A DNA stretch of 64,000 bases from Erythrophleum ivorense (lineage: Eukaryota > Streptophyta > Magnoliopsida > Fabales > Fabaceae): contig JAIUCV010000003.1 in the NCBI GenBank assembly GCA_026724425.1, positions 53,880,477-53,944,476 of the forward strand. The letters are read 5' to 3'. Positions 10,470 to 22,700 of this stretch are shown piece by piece (positions within the stretch are counted from its first letter, which is position 1; each line of letters opens with the position of its first letter). The translations under genes were made by a program, and so were the position numbers. Under the pieces are notes generated by a model, which searched no databases, was not told where the DNA came from, and saw only the letters and a list, made by a program, of their open reading frames with translations.

Positions 10470-13400
10470 TGTAAAATAGAGTTTTCAAAGTTAGATAGTA
10501 ACAACTTCCATGGATGAGCATATACATGCAGACAATTTTTTAACATTGACGACATACTAGTTGACCAAAGTATTTGTCTCAAGTGTATATTTGGAGGGTA
10601 AGGCCTTCCAATGGCACTTGAATTTCATGAAGAAAAAGAGGGTGATAGAGATAAGTTGGGAAGAATATTTCAAGAACATGTCAGCTCATTTTGAGATGTT
10701 ACAAAGGGAAATGCAATGGTGGAGATCAAGAACCTGAAGCAAAAAGCTTCTGTTATGGAATACTAGGAAAAATTTGAAGAGCTACTGATAGAAGTAAATT
10801 TATTGGAAGAAATTGCTATCAGCTGCTTTATGGGTGGACTTCGAAGTGACATCCAAATAATAGTAAGATTTTTCAACCTATCCACCCTAGCCAATACAAT
10901 GCACTTAGCAAGACTCCAAGAAACCAATATCAAGGCCTTCCATGACCATGCTCCTACCCTAACTAGAAGATATAACTCTAGCTCTTAATTTTTTTTGCCT
11001 AAAGTCTCATCAAGAGTCATATAAAACTTCTAATTACTAGATAAATATTCCACAGTACAAGAATTCATCTTCCCATGACAAACTTACAGGGAAACCCACC
11101 CTTACCTAATCTATCACGTCAAGCAACAAGATGACCAAACAACTTACAAGGCAAGATATAGAAGAAAAGACAAGTAAAGGCCTATATTGGTGGTGTCCAT
11201 ATTGGTACACCAAAGATTACAAGTGTAAAAATTCTCAAGTATACATGTTAGTGGTATAAGCAGAAGAATAAGACAAATTTCATTATCAACGCAATAATCG
11301 CAAATGGACAAAAATTAGAGGTCACCAGGAAATGCAATCAAGTAGAATGGTCGATGCAGCATGAGATTTTCAAGAATGATTTTTTAGTTATGCATTTAGG
11401 AGGATATGACATGATCTTGGGTGCTTAATGGTTGGCCTCAATTGGGAAAATATTATGGGATCTGCTAGTACAAGTAATGTCCTTTGTGATAAATATCAAA
11501 TTCTACCATATTCTCAATACTAATGCACCTATTACCTCTCTTAGCAATTAGCAGCTATAGGGGAAGGAACTCTTAGCTATACAATAAGCCTTTTGTTGCA
11601 AGTTAGGAAGCAACAACAAGGGTTATAGTTAGAGCATGAATTATCTCCATTACCAATGCAGCAATAGACCCAACTAGATAACATCTTGGAAGAACTTGAT
11701 GATGTTTTTTAGGAACCCAAAGCACTACCACCTTTTTGTTCCCATGATCACGTAATCCATCTTAGGCTGTGTCAAAAAATTAGCTCTAAGACATATAGAT
11801 ATGGCCCCATTCAAAAAATGGAAATAAAGAAGCAAGCATAAGAGATGCTAAGAAATGGAGTAGTAAGAGATAGTTCTAGTTCCTTTGCCTCACCAATGGT
11901 CCTAGTGAAGAAAAAAAATGGCACACAGAGGTTTTGTGTTAATTACCACTGTCTAAGTGAGCAAACCATATGGAATTAGTTTCCAATTCTTGTCATCAAG
12001 GAGTTACTTGATGAATTACATAGGGCATAATTCTTTTCTATACTTGATTTGAGAGCTAGTTATTATCAAATTAGGATGAAAGAAGAAGATATTCATAAAA
12101 TGACCTTTTGTATACATGAAGGTTTGTATGAATTTGTAGTTATGCCGTTTAGCCTCTCTAACACTCTTACCATATTCCAAAGCTTGATGAATGCAATGTT
12201 TAAGCATTTCCTATAAAGATTCATCCTAGTTTTCTTTGATGATATTTTGGTTTATAGGAAGATTTGAAAGTCACATATGGAGCACCTATGGATTACTCTC
12301 ACAACATTAAGACAAAACATACTTTTTTCTAAGAAAAGCAAGTGTGTTTTTAGAGCAACATATGTAGGTTACTTGAGTCATTTAATTTCTATAAAGAGTG
12401 TTCAAGTTGATCAAAAAAAGATAGCAGCAATTTCTAATTGACCAAGACCTACATCTGTAGCAACTTTAAAGAGCTTTTTATGCTTGAGTGGATATCATAA
12501 ATGCTTTGTTTAGCACTATGGCAATACAGGCAAACCTCTCACTGATTATTAAAGAAGACTAAACAATTTACTTGGACTCTAGTGGTTGAATCATCTTTTC
12601 AAATGCTTAAATCAACCTTGATATCAAACCCCAGTACTAGCATTACAAAACTTTAAGGAACCATTTATGATAGAGACAGATACTCTAAGTGTTGGTATAC
12701 GAGCAATACTTTTTCAAAAAGGCCATCCTATAGCATATGCTAGTAAGATTCTATGTCATTCCAAATGAACCTTATCTGCATATGAATGTAAACTGCTGAT
12801 GATTGTTTTTGCTGTCAAACAATGAAAGCAATACCTTCAAGTAAGAAATTCATTATTAAGATTGATCATTTTCCTTTGAAATATCTACTAAAACAAAAAA
12901 ACTTTCAACAAATTAATATCAATAGGCTTATAAACTTTGGGGTTTGGGTTATGACATTGCGTATAAAAAGGTGTAGACAATGGGTTGCATATGCTTTATC
13001 CAGAAGTGATCAACCAACTTTAAAAGGTTCTTATGTAGCCATTATATTAGTAGCTACAAAACTTACTACTCAGGTCCATAAATCTTTGAATGAAGATGCC
13101 CATTTATAGAGCCTAATCCAACAGTTTCAAGAAGATCTCATGTCTAGGGTTAAGTACACTTGGAGAAATCACTTGTTTAAACAAAAGGCAAGTTGATGGT
13201 TAGGGCTAACCAGCAACTTCACCTTCGACTTCGAAAAATGTTTCATGAAGATGTAATAGCAAGCCATTTCAAGATGACTTCTTCTTATTCCTTAATATTT
13301 TACTAAAAGAGCCTAGAAAAAGTAGTAAGGAACTTTAATAAAGAATGTGAGGTTTATCAACGTTTTAAGCTAGAAAATGTAGTTTAACTAGGTCTATTAC

Positions 13401-14509
13401 AACCTCTTCCTATTCCTTATGTTATATGGACTGAGTTATTAATGGATTTTATTAGAAGACTTCCTAAATCCTACAACAAGTTAATAATAATGATTATGGT
13501 CAATAGGCTAAGTAAGACAACCCATTTTATAGCATTAAAACGTCCACACTCAGCCATTAAGGTTGCACAACTATTTATGGATAACATAGTAAAGTTGCAT
13601 AGGTTTTTTCAAAGTATAGTCATTGATAGAGACCTAGTGTTTTGTGGAAAATTTTAAAGAGAATTATTCCATTTATATAGTGTGAAGCTTACGTACTCCT
13701 CAACTTATCATCCTCAAATGGATGGCTAGATTAAGGTAGTTAATCAATGTATAAAAAACTACTTAAGATACATGATAGAGGATTTTCCCAAACAATGAGT
13801 CAAATGGCTCTTTTTGGTCGAACTATAGTACAACACTACATTCCACTAATCCGTTGACATGTCTGCTTACCAGATTGTTTATGATATCCCACCTCCTACA
13901 CACTTGTCTTATCTTGTTGGAGATTCATCCAACGAAATAGTTGATAGAAGTTGTATTGATAGAGAAATTACTATATAATTACTATAGGATGCTTTAGTAA
14001 GCTAAATAAGGAAGAACAGAAAGGGAGTATTTTGTTAGTGATTAGGTATACTTAAAGTTGCATCCTTTTTGAAAGAATTTGATCAATAACTCTTCTATCT
14101 ACAAACTAGTAGCTTGGTATTTTAAACCCTTTCAAATTACCAAAATAGTGGGAGAGGTTGCCAATGCATTGGATTTACCTCCCCAAACACGAGTTCATAT
14201 AGTGTTTCACGCCTCCTTACTTAAGAAACATGTTGGCTCTTCCATTGCATCAGCTTAGACCTACTAGCTGTCGATGATCAAGGGCAATTTAGCTTGGAAC
14301 CAGAGGGAATACTAAGGAAAAGAATGGTCAAGAAGGGCAATATACCTATGACTCAAGTACTTGTTAAATGGAAACATACCAATATTAAAGATGCCACTTG
14401 GGAGGATCTACTTGTATACAGCAACAATTTCCTACTATTACTTCCAACACCATTCCACTTACTTTTATTCCATGACTCCATGAGGACAAGGACTTTTTTT
14501 TAAAAGAGG
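10470..14509 (+). mobile_element. Degenerate chromodomain Ty3/Gypsy element (chromovirus)
   Basis: Domain order gag, protease/linker, RT, RNase H, integrase, chromodomain on the plus strand, with many stops and frameshifts. Landmarks: gag core around 10,590-10,990; GGYDMILGA near 11,400; RT with KKKNGTQRFCVNY near 11,910 and VFFDDILVY near 12,230; RNase H near 12,660-13,030; integrase DFIRRLPKSYNK at 13,445 and HPQMDG near 13,710; chromodomain QVLVKWKHTNIKDATWEDL at about 14,354-14,410. The C-terminal chromodomain with a short 3' LTR suggests the Reina/Tekay side of the chromoviruses. It sits inside PYD3 copy B between the exon 3 and exon 1 remnants. The 5' LTR is not visible, so its 5' end was probably deleted together with exon 2. 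Confidence 0.85.
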
Positions 14510-14648
14510 TGTTTAGACTACTTCTAAGCAATTAGACTAATCCTTCCTATGAGATGTATAAAGGAAGTAGGATGTAAGAGATTGGGTAAGAATGAATTTA
14601 TACAATTTTCCCTTTTAAACTTCTATCGTTTCTCTCTCTATAAGATCA
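14510..14648 (+). repeat. Probable short 3' LTR of the chromovirus
   Basis: Begins TGTTTAGACTAC right after a purine-rich tract (AAAAGAGG, 14,502-14,509) that follows the chromodomain stop. Ends ATCA at 14,648, immediately before sequence that aligns with the splice donor of PYD3 exon 1. No second copy is seen, so the limits are inferred. Confidence 0.45.
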
Positions 14649-14858
14649 ATACCTAAAAATGTTGAGCTTGAGATTTTCCCTAAGAAGATGATGAAGGGAA
14701 TTGAACCCACAAATGAAACCATTAGCTTAAATTCTTCCTTGACTTCCTCATTTAGTGTTTCAAAGTCTTAGGTTTTCTCCATGTTTAACCCACAAAATTA
14801 GGTTATAGCGGAGTAGGGATATAGGGTCCAGGTAGTCTTTTTTCCCTCTTCTTTCAAA

Positions 14859-14934
14859 GGTTATAAATGTAAAGAATGAAGATAATGTAAAAAATGAAGA
14901 TAAAATTTTATCTTCATTCTTTACATTTATAACC
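14859..14934. repeat. Perfect 26-bp inverted repeat (hairpin)
   Basis: 14,859-14,884 (GGTTATAAATGT...) is the exact reverse complement of 14,909-14,934, with a 24-bp spacer. The spacer repeats part of the arm (AATGAAGATAAAA), giving a second, smaller stem option. It lies about 80 bp upstream of the pseudogene start codon. Confidence 0.9.
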
Positions 14935-15006
14935 TAAAAAGAAAAAAAATAAAAAATAAAAAAATGGCTTGAAAAGCCAACTCGACCCTTTCTTATTGAT
15001 GCCACA

Positions 15007-15238
15007 ATAGGAGGGGATCCTTATCCCATTTATAAGAGTCTTGTCTCATTTTTTTGGCTAGAAAATGAGTTATTTTAAGTAAGTTCTGATCATTTAATAT
15101 TTTATCACACAAAAAATTTGATTGTTCAAAATTTAACTATTCAAGATCCAATTGTCAAAACAACTAGAATTTATTCAAAATGGCTCATTTTTTCACCCAA
15201 AAAAAATACAAAAATGAGACAATCTGGACTTCTCCTAT
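15007..15238. repeat. Foldback / MITE-like element
   Basis: Ends ATAGGAG (15,007) and CTCCTAT (15,232-15,238) are inverted. Internally, TTGTCTCATTTTT with GAAAATGAG on the left is mirrored by CATTTTTTCAC and AAAAATGAGACAA on the right. No coding frame. The target duplication is unclear. Confidence 0.55.
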
Positions 15239-15599
15239 GATAACATAAATGTATCTAGCTATTGAAGATAATAAAAACTATTCAAATCATAATTAACATT
15301 TTGAATTTATGACATAGCAAAAATTTTTTAAATATGATTTTTTAATGTATTCTTTAATGATATAAGATAATTCTAAATGAAAATAATAAAAAATATAGAA
15401 ATATATTTTTTGTCATAAACAAGAAAACATTACTTTACCCATAAACATTACATCACCCCTAAATTGAGTCTATATTCTATCACTTACATTATCTAAAATA
15501 CATAAATATCTAATAGCTACAAATTGAGAGATCAAAGACCAAATGTCTTGATGAATCACTTGTAAATTTGTTGGAAGCGTATATTGGGTGACGATATTG

Positions 15600-18005
15600 T
15601 GATTTTAAAAATAGTAAAATATGTACGTGGGTAGCTATAAGGATTATAAATTAATTCTTAATTACCTAGAAATTATATCACATAATGGATTCCCTTAAAA
15701 AGAACTACCATCTTATTCTACTTACCCCTTGCATCCCGCACCCATTTTCAAAAAATAGTTACTATGAATACTCAATGTTTTATTTGCTTGATATTTCTTT
15801 TCACTAACCAAAACATTATTTGCCAATGTTCCCATATGAGTTGACTTATCCAAACATCTATATATTCAATATAACTCTTTCTTTGTTGAGCATCTAGATA
15901 TGATTATAGGTCTTTATTCTAATAGTTAAGTCTTTTAATCATGTGCAATGCATACTCAAGCCTACAATTTTTGGCCTTGAAAATACAACAATCACAATAA
16001 AACCAAAAAACATACAAGTTGATAATGGAAACTACGTTTATCAAACCCTCATTTGTGGGTTTTACTATACTCTGATCAACCCATTGTCAAGTCCATATCA
16101 AGATATCCAATGGATGTAAATCATCAATCCTTAAACTTAATGAAGAACTAAACAAAATTGCTTTTGCAAAAGGACATGATAGAAAACAAAACATGATTAA
16201 TGGATTCATATGGTCCTTGGCAAAAAGAACATAACTCCTTAATTGTCAGATTATATGCTTGAAGGATTAATGTTGTTAGCCAAACATTTTATACCAATCT
16301 TTAAAGAAACACAGTCACCTAGAAAGAAAGATGAAGCTTTCATAGCTTCACCCAAGATACAAAAGTTGGCTAAGAACCAAATCGTAACTATTGAGTTAAT
16401 ATTTGACAACCATCAATAACCGTATATTTACTCAATGAATTCCCCATCCAAATAAGAGAATCACTTTGTCCCATTGTAGAAAAAGGAGTCTTGCTTATTT
16501 GTTGGGCATGTTCTTGCACATATAATTGATTTAAAACTTGTATATTCCACCTCCCATGTTCATGCAAGATAAGATCACTCAAAGTCTGGTATAGAATTGG
16601 CACATTTGATTGAATGGACCATCAATGGTGGTTAAACAACGAAATTTAGGTACCATCTCCTACTTGCTATCAAAGGTTATTACAAATAATTGGGCATAGT
16701 TTTCTAATACCTCTCCAAATCCATGCCATTGCTGAATGATCATTAAATATGGCCTCACTGGTATGTTAATAGTACTTAGGCCGCAAAACATGAGCAAACA
16801 AAGATCTAGAATCATCCATGGCTAAATGCCAAAAGTGTTTAGCCAAAAGTGCTTAGTTAAAAACCTGAGTTTATCTAAAACCAAGACCTCCTTCCAAAGT
16901 AAGTTGACAAACCTTAGAGCATTTTAGCAAATGTGCTTTTATTCTAGACTCCTAAAATCCCTAAAAGAAATTAGCTATTTTCATATTAATTTCATGATAA
17001 TATTTCTTCAAGAGTTCAAAGCAAGATAGCAGGTATGCTAAATTAACGATAATTTACCTACCTACTAAAGCAATACTTACTTCCATGCTTGCAATTTTTT
17101 GTCAATCTTCTCTATCACTTCTCCATATAATTAAGTCTTACTTTGACCCAAGTCTACCTGTGTGCCTGGGTATTTCCACATATGAGTTTTAAATTTTACA
17201 CTAAAAACATTTGACAATACCTTTTTCAACTTATTTGGAATACATGAACTAAATACAATCACTAACTTGCCAAGATTAACACATTGACTCGAGATACAAC
17301 TATACCTCAATAAAATAGCATGTTCTTGACGACATATAGCTTCTATTGCATTTAAAAAATAATAACATATTATCTGCATATATCAAATGTAAAATTGGCT
17401 CAAAGGTACAAGATATTTAAATTCTCAACCAAAGGTTATTGGATTCTACTTTATGAATCATGCAAAAAAGCATATTAGAACACAAGAATAAATATAGAGA
17501 GAGAAGGTCAGTTTGCTGTAGTCACTATTGAGGAAGAAGACCTTCCATCAGGCATCCATTTACTATAGCTTGATAAGAAACTAGGCATTCCAATTGCATT
17601 ATAAATTGAATCCATTGAATCAAAAAATTCATTTTCCTCAACAACACTTCTAGGAAAGACCATGAGACTTTATCAATAGGCACACCACCACATTTTATTA
17701 GATTTTGCTCAATGCAATTTTGATAATAACTCTTATGCCAAGATGATATTATCTTAGATCAGTATACTTGGTAAGAACATATTTTGATTAGGTGTGATGA
17801 AATTTATGAGAATAAGTTGGAGCTGATTACAAATGACTTTAGAGATCAACTTATGAAGGACATTGCATAAACTTATTAGCCTATAATTCTTAAGAAATTT
17901 CATAAATTTATTGCTAGAAATATATGTTGAGTATCTTTTTATACTTTCTTTTTTAATTTTATTTGTAATCAAATAATATATTATTGGCTTAAATGCAATT
18001 TTCAT
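15600..18005 (-). mobile_element. Decayed L1-type LINE (RT to zf-RVT)
   Basis: Read on the minus strand in this order: RT N-terminal core near 17,900-17,760 (YRLISLCNVLHKLISKVICN and ITPNQNMF); the RT catalytic box at 17,369-17,380, reading YADN where active LINEs have YADD; the following Cys/Asn-rich segment to about 17,130; the EGGLGF-type motif near 16,880 with LAKHFWHL; and the zf-RVT region 16,600-16,250 (GRWNIQVLNQLY, DSLIWMGN, KLHLSF, then ESINHVLF). Stops and frame breaks occur throughout. The 5' part (endonuclease, ORF1) is missing, as expected for 5'-truncated LINE copies. The 3' limit near 15,600 is approximate. Confidence 0.8.
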
Positions 18006-19440
18006 CCCTCTAATTTCATCACAATTTTATTTTAGTTCTTTAGTTTAAAAATAGACAATGTTACCTTTCTATTCTTAAAATGATCCAATTTTATCCATTT
18101 GTCATACCATTTATCTAAAATTTAATAATTTGCGGATTTACACCTTATTTATTTACTTGATACTATTGATTAACATTTAAATTTGGTGTAATATTATCTA
18201 TTTTTAAAATAGGGAGACCAAATTAAACTTTTAATGAAACTAAAAGGACCAAAAGTCTATCTAAACTTATATGATTGATTTTATGCATATGAATAATATT
18301 TTTTGTACCATATGCATTGCATTTCCTCATTGCATTTTTGTATACATTAATTCAGTTGAGATTTGCTATTAAGATTCTCTCCAGAATCTCATCCATGTAT
18401 TCCCATTAACCATTTCAAGCTCTCCAAGCAAAGAGAAAGAGATAGAGAAAAAATAGATTCTAAAAAGGATATAGTATGGTTCTAGTGATGTAAATATTAT
18501 ATAATGTACATGTTATGCTTGGATTATTATAAATATAAGTATGAATGATGTGCTTTCTTGTATATGACTAAGTTTGTGATGAAAACTTATGTACAATCTT
18601 TGACATATGAATATATGGCATTTTGTGGTGGAACATAACCATTAATGTCCAAATTTGCTGATGTCAAACTATGTGGCGTATATGTAATCTTAGGTGCAAG
18701 AGGATTATATTTTAATCGAAGCCTTCTTTCATGTAATAAATTTTATGGAAATAATGTTTAAGATTATTGAAATTTGTTGAAAGCAAGAGAGTGTAATTTG
18801 AAAGTTAATTGAACCACTTTAAAATCAAAATTTAGTCTAAATGTATTATAAATTGCACTTCTATCCTTGAAAGTTCAAATAATTTAGTTTGGAGTTAAAA
18901 TTTGACATGTAATTAAATAATTTATAAAGCTTTCTAATAAAGTAGAATGAAAATTTTAAGAATTATACAGAATATTTTTTGAATTTTTAAAATTACTCAA
19001 ATTATGCAAAATGGTACTATTATTGTTCATGTCTATTTTTTGGGTTTTTAAAGGGCCAAACGAATTCTTTTTTGTTTGAAATTTTATGATATAAAATTCA
19101 CATTATAAATTTTTTGTAACACTGAGTTTGCATAAATTAGAGTTACGTAACCCAAATTATAAATTTTTGAAATTTGAAACTCTGATATGTCAAAAAATTT
19201 AAAATGGGCTAAATAATTCCCTTGGACAGTATACCTTAGTTTTATGGGTTCAAATAAACTCATCTGAAAGATCAGAGGAATTGAAATTCAAACCCCTACA
19301 GTTACAAATGATATGTAAACGGGCCAAAATGGCTACTTAAAATAGTGCAATGGTTGTGATTTTTCGTCACAGGCATGGATTAATATAAAATAGGCTAATT
19401 GTGACATGTTGTGACTCATATCGAGACAGCTTCTAAAGTT
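18006..19440. other. Intergenic DNA with possible old LTR sequence
   Basis: No coding frame recognised. The 18,360-19,400 segment is less repetitive and has the look of a decayed LTR, but I found no matching partner or target duplication in the window. The 18,006-18,260 stretch has GGACCAAAA/CATCCCT-type words at its ends, like many short non-autonomous elements. It is not assigned. Confidence 0.35.
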
Positions 19441-19488
19441 CACCACAAAGAAGGGGGGTTGACCATACAAAAGAAAATCATTTCAGAT

Positions 19489-19494
19489 TTTATT
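19489..19494 (-). terminator. Poly(A) signal of PYD3
   Basis: AATAAA on the minus strand, about 210 nt downstream of the PYD3 stop codon. Sequence around it is conserved in the two decayed copies, consistent with a 3' UTR. Confidence 0.55.
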
Positions 19495-19702
19495 AAACAA
19501 AGAAATTTTTCAGCCATACAACACATAAAACAAAGCTAATTTATTTTCCATAAATTTGTTCTACTTCTTTTGTCCTTTTTTTCTTTTTTCTTTTGGTACA
19601 TGCAACATACCAAACCCTACTTCACTATTCCACACCCACTGGCTCGTTTTCTTTCATTTTCCTTATTCTTTTTTACATTCATATGGAGACAATCTGTGAT
19701 AG

Positions 19703-22700
19703 TTACAAAGACTTCTTATGCAACAAGGGGTCACTGATGACTTGAGGCTCAAAGTCTGGTTTGACATAGCGGGCAAGTGTCTCTGCATACAAATCATAAC
19801 GAGCAGTCATTCTGAAACCCCACTTGTCTTTCAACTGCCTACATAGGTTGAGATCCAGGTCTGCAATTATCAAGCCATCCCTGTTTCGAGAAAGCGAAGG
19901 AGTGCACGAAGCATCTGGTGCTGAGAAATGACTGGATCCGTAAAAGTGACCGAAATCGACATGCGCTGGCTTTCCATCTCCAGAAGTAAAGGGATTGGGG
20001 AATGTCTCAGTACCAACACGATTAATTGAAGCAACAAAATAACTATTTGCTATTGCTGCATTACGTGCCTGAAAATTTTCATAACATGAAGAAAGTAAAC
20101 AAGATGTTAAAGATTTATATAAAAGAAAAAAAAATTAATCACAAATCTTCACTTAACAACTTAGACTTTTGAGTTAAAATAGTATTTCACATAGTATTAG
20201 ATCCTCTATTACTAGATGGTCAAGAGCTTGATCCTTATTGCCCTTATTTCTTTAATTAAAACTAAATTTTAGTACAAAGTATGATGGACTTATGTTTTGT
20301 CATACTTCAAACCCAACGGGCCTTTGTGTGAGATGGAATGTTAGAGATTATAATAAATACTGATCATGGCATTCACTTAATGGCTTGAAATGGTATTTGA
20401 CATAATAAATACACTATTATACATATGTTCTACTAGCACAATATCTGGTTAGGCAGGACCAAATAAACTGTTTATTTGCTTGTTATTCAGTATTCATAAA
20501 CCAATTTTAATTCTAAATATCATAGTACAGAACTACCATCAAATTATTGGTATAAACCATCAAGACAGTGCCAAATTTAACCCAAGAATGATCTATATAC
20601 ACAACAAGATGGATTTTGTTTACAGAGTTTAGCATGTCAAACAATAAATATGAAGTAGCTAACCTCTATTGGCCACATTGGCTCACTGAGTTCGCCAACA
20701 GTTGCAGAAGGGTTGAAAACAATCTCCGCACCATTCAAGCCAAAGGCTAACCAATTTAAAGGATGGTGCCTACCATAACATATATTAATAGCAATCTTTC
20801 CATATGCCGTTTCAAATACAGGGTGGCCAGTATTTCCTTCCATATAATACGTGCTCTCATTGAAGTCCCCAACTCTTGGTATATGGTTCTGCCAAAGGTC
20901 ACATGTTATCCATTAACTGAAAGTCACAAACTCAGAATATTTTGCGTCAATAAAAGCAGAAAGCTTATGTAATTACCTTATGGTGCTTCCCAATTATATT
21001 TCCATGATTCCCAATGACGACAGCGGTGTTCCAGAGAACCTCTCCATGATTAATATCCCTCTCAAGAATTGGACTTATAATGACCATTTTATATTTTAAC
21101 GCAAAATTTTGCAGGAACTGTGTTGATTCTCCATCAACAGATTCGGCAAATTCACACCACCTCTTCTCTCGTGTACAGAATGCAAATGGCATCATCCATG
21201 CTTCCTGCAGCAAAGATATATTAAACCAGTTAAGATTTTCAAAACTCAGTGAGAAGTTAATTGGTAAATGTTCATGCTCACATATAACCTACTTGCAAGC
21301 ATAATATGTTGACTCCTGAAGCGCCAGCTGCATCAATAATTGGTTTTAGCTTCTTAAAGATAGCCCTCTTTTGATCCAAAAAAGGAGCAGTTGTTGGAAG
21401 GGCAATAGAGTTCTGAATCAGACCAACCCTAACTATTCGAGGTTCTCTCAAAAGTTCTTTGTCAGCATGAAATGAGAAAGCCTGAAAGAAATAAATACAA
21501 AATCATCAAAGCAACTACAATATAGAAGAAGGACTAGACTTAAGTACAATACTTTATATCTTTGCTATCAAGTTCTTTAACAAAAAAAAAATATGATGTG
21601 TACAAAATATTTTGAAAGACCCAATCAAGTGATGTTGAGTTGTTAAAACTAAACACTTTCTTGTAAAAACCATATATTTGTTATGTTTTTATTAAAAAAG
21701 TTTGATAACAAAAATATAAAAACTGTACCTAAGTTTTATGCATAGAAGAAGTAACTAAGATTCTATACCAATGGAATAAGATTTGGACAATTGTTGGGCT
21801 AAAGACATCTCATTAGAACAATAACTCCTAATAGTGTATTGCTATGAATGATTATCAACAGCCAAAAAAGAAAAGCAAGGTTGGTTGGCCCCACAATTGT
21901 GATGAGCCCACAATTATATAACTGTTTTGGGTACTTTTAGGAACTTATCCACAATTATGTAACTATTATGGTAATTGTTAGCCAGACAAGGTAGTTTTTA
22001 GGCAGTTATGTAACTGTTTTGGACAGTTTTGGGGTAGTTTTTGGAGCAGACCTGTGTTGCAACTGTTCGGGGCAGTCGCAGGTTAGTTTAGAGGTTTAAA
22101 AGGGTGAAGATAGGGGAGGTGAGGAAAATGCTAGAGTGGTGATTGGGAGATTTCTAGCGTCTCAAATAGCTATAGGGGATTTCTTATTTTACTGCTGTTT
22201 GTAAGAACTATTCTGTTTTTATTTCATATAATTTCCTAGTTCTCAATTTTTGGTCAACATTAGAGAAATTGTTGAACTAAAGACATCCCATTAGAAGAAT
22301 AACAGCTAAATGCTAATAGTTGGCCGCACATCCAAACTGCAAGACTATAAGAATGCGCTTTGCAGGAGTGAAAAATGGGAAAAATGAAAAGAAAGTATTT
22401 GGACATATTTCAGAATGTATTGCTTATTTTTGTTCCTTCCAATTTTACCCAACCATGAATACGCGTAAGCTTTAGGGTTTGGATTTTGCATGAGTATAAA
22501 TAAAAACAACTCATCTGCTGACTGCTGAGAGGTCGAGACTCATAAGCCAAGTGATTTCTAAAGCATAAAATGAAAAAAAAAAAAAATCTGAGAAACCAAT
22601 TTTTTTCTACCAAAAAAAAAATCATCAGGAAGCAAATTTCAGTCTAAATTCGCAGAGAAATAACTGATTATTTGGAGAAAAATAAGGAAAACACTAAAAA

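Larger units (their letters stand above)
8582..14782 (-). pseudogene. PYD3 (beta-ureidopropionase) pseudogene, copy B
   Basis: Remnants are in the same order and orientation as the intact gene: exon 6 stub 8,582-8,611; exon 5 at 9,133-9,357 (225 bp, same length as intact); exon 4 at 9,448-10,034, split by an insertion; exon 3 at 10,123-10,310 (188 bp, 1 bp short); exon 1 at 14,653-14,782 with its ATG preserved but net 8 bp shorter. Exon 2 was not found. Lesions: in-frame TAA in exon 5 (9,217-9,219); 5-bp deletion in exon 4 near 9,628; exon 4 donor GT changed to GC; exon 6 acceptor lost; and a chromovirus filling the exon 2 interval. The catalytic Cys codon in exon 5 is retained, but the copy cannot make the enzyme. 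Confidence 0.9.

Noticed and set aside
20763..20972. Plus-strand frames over PYD3 exons 4-5 and their counterpart at 9,232-9,537
   Set aside because: Antisense shadows of conserved PYD3 exons; the minus-strand frames carry the nitrilase motifs.
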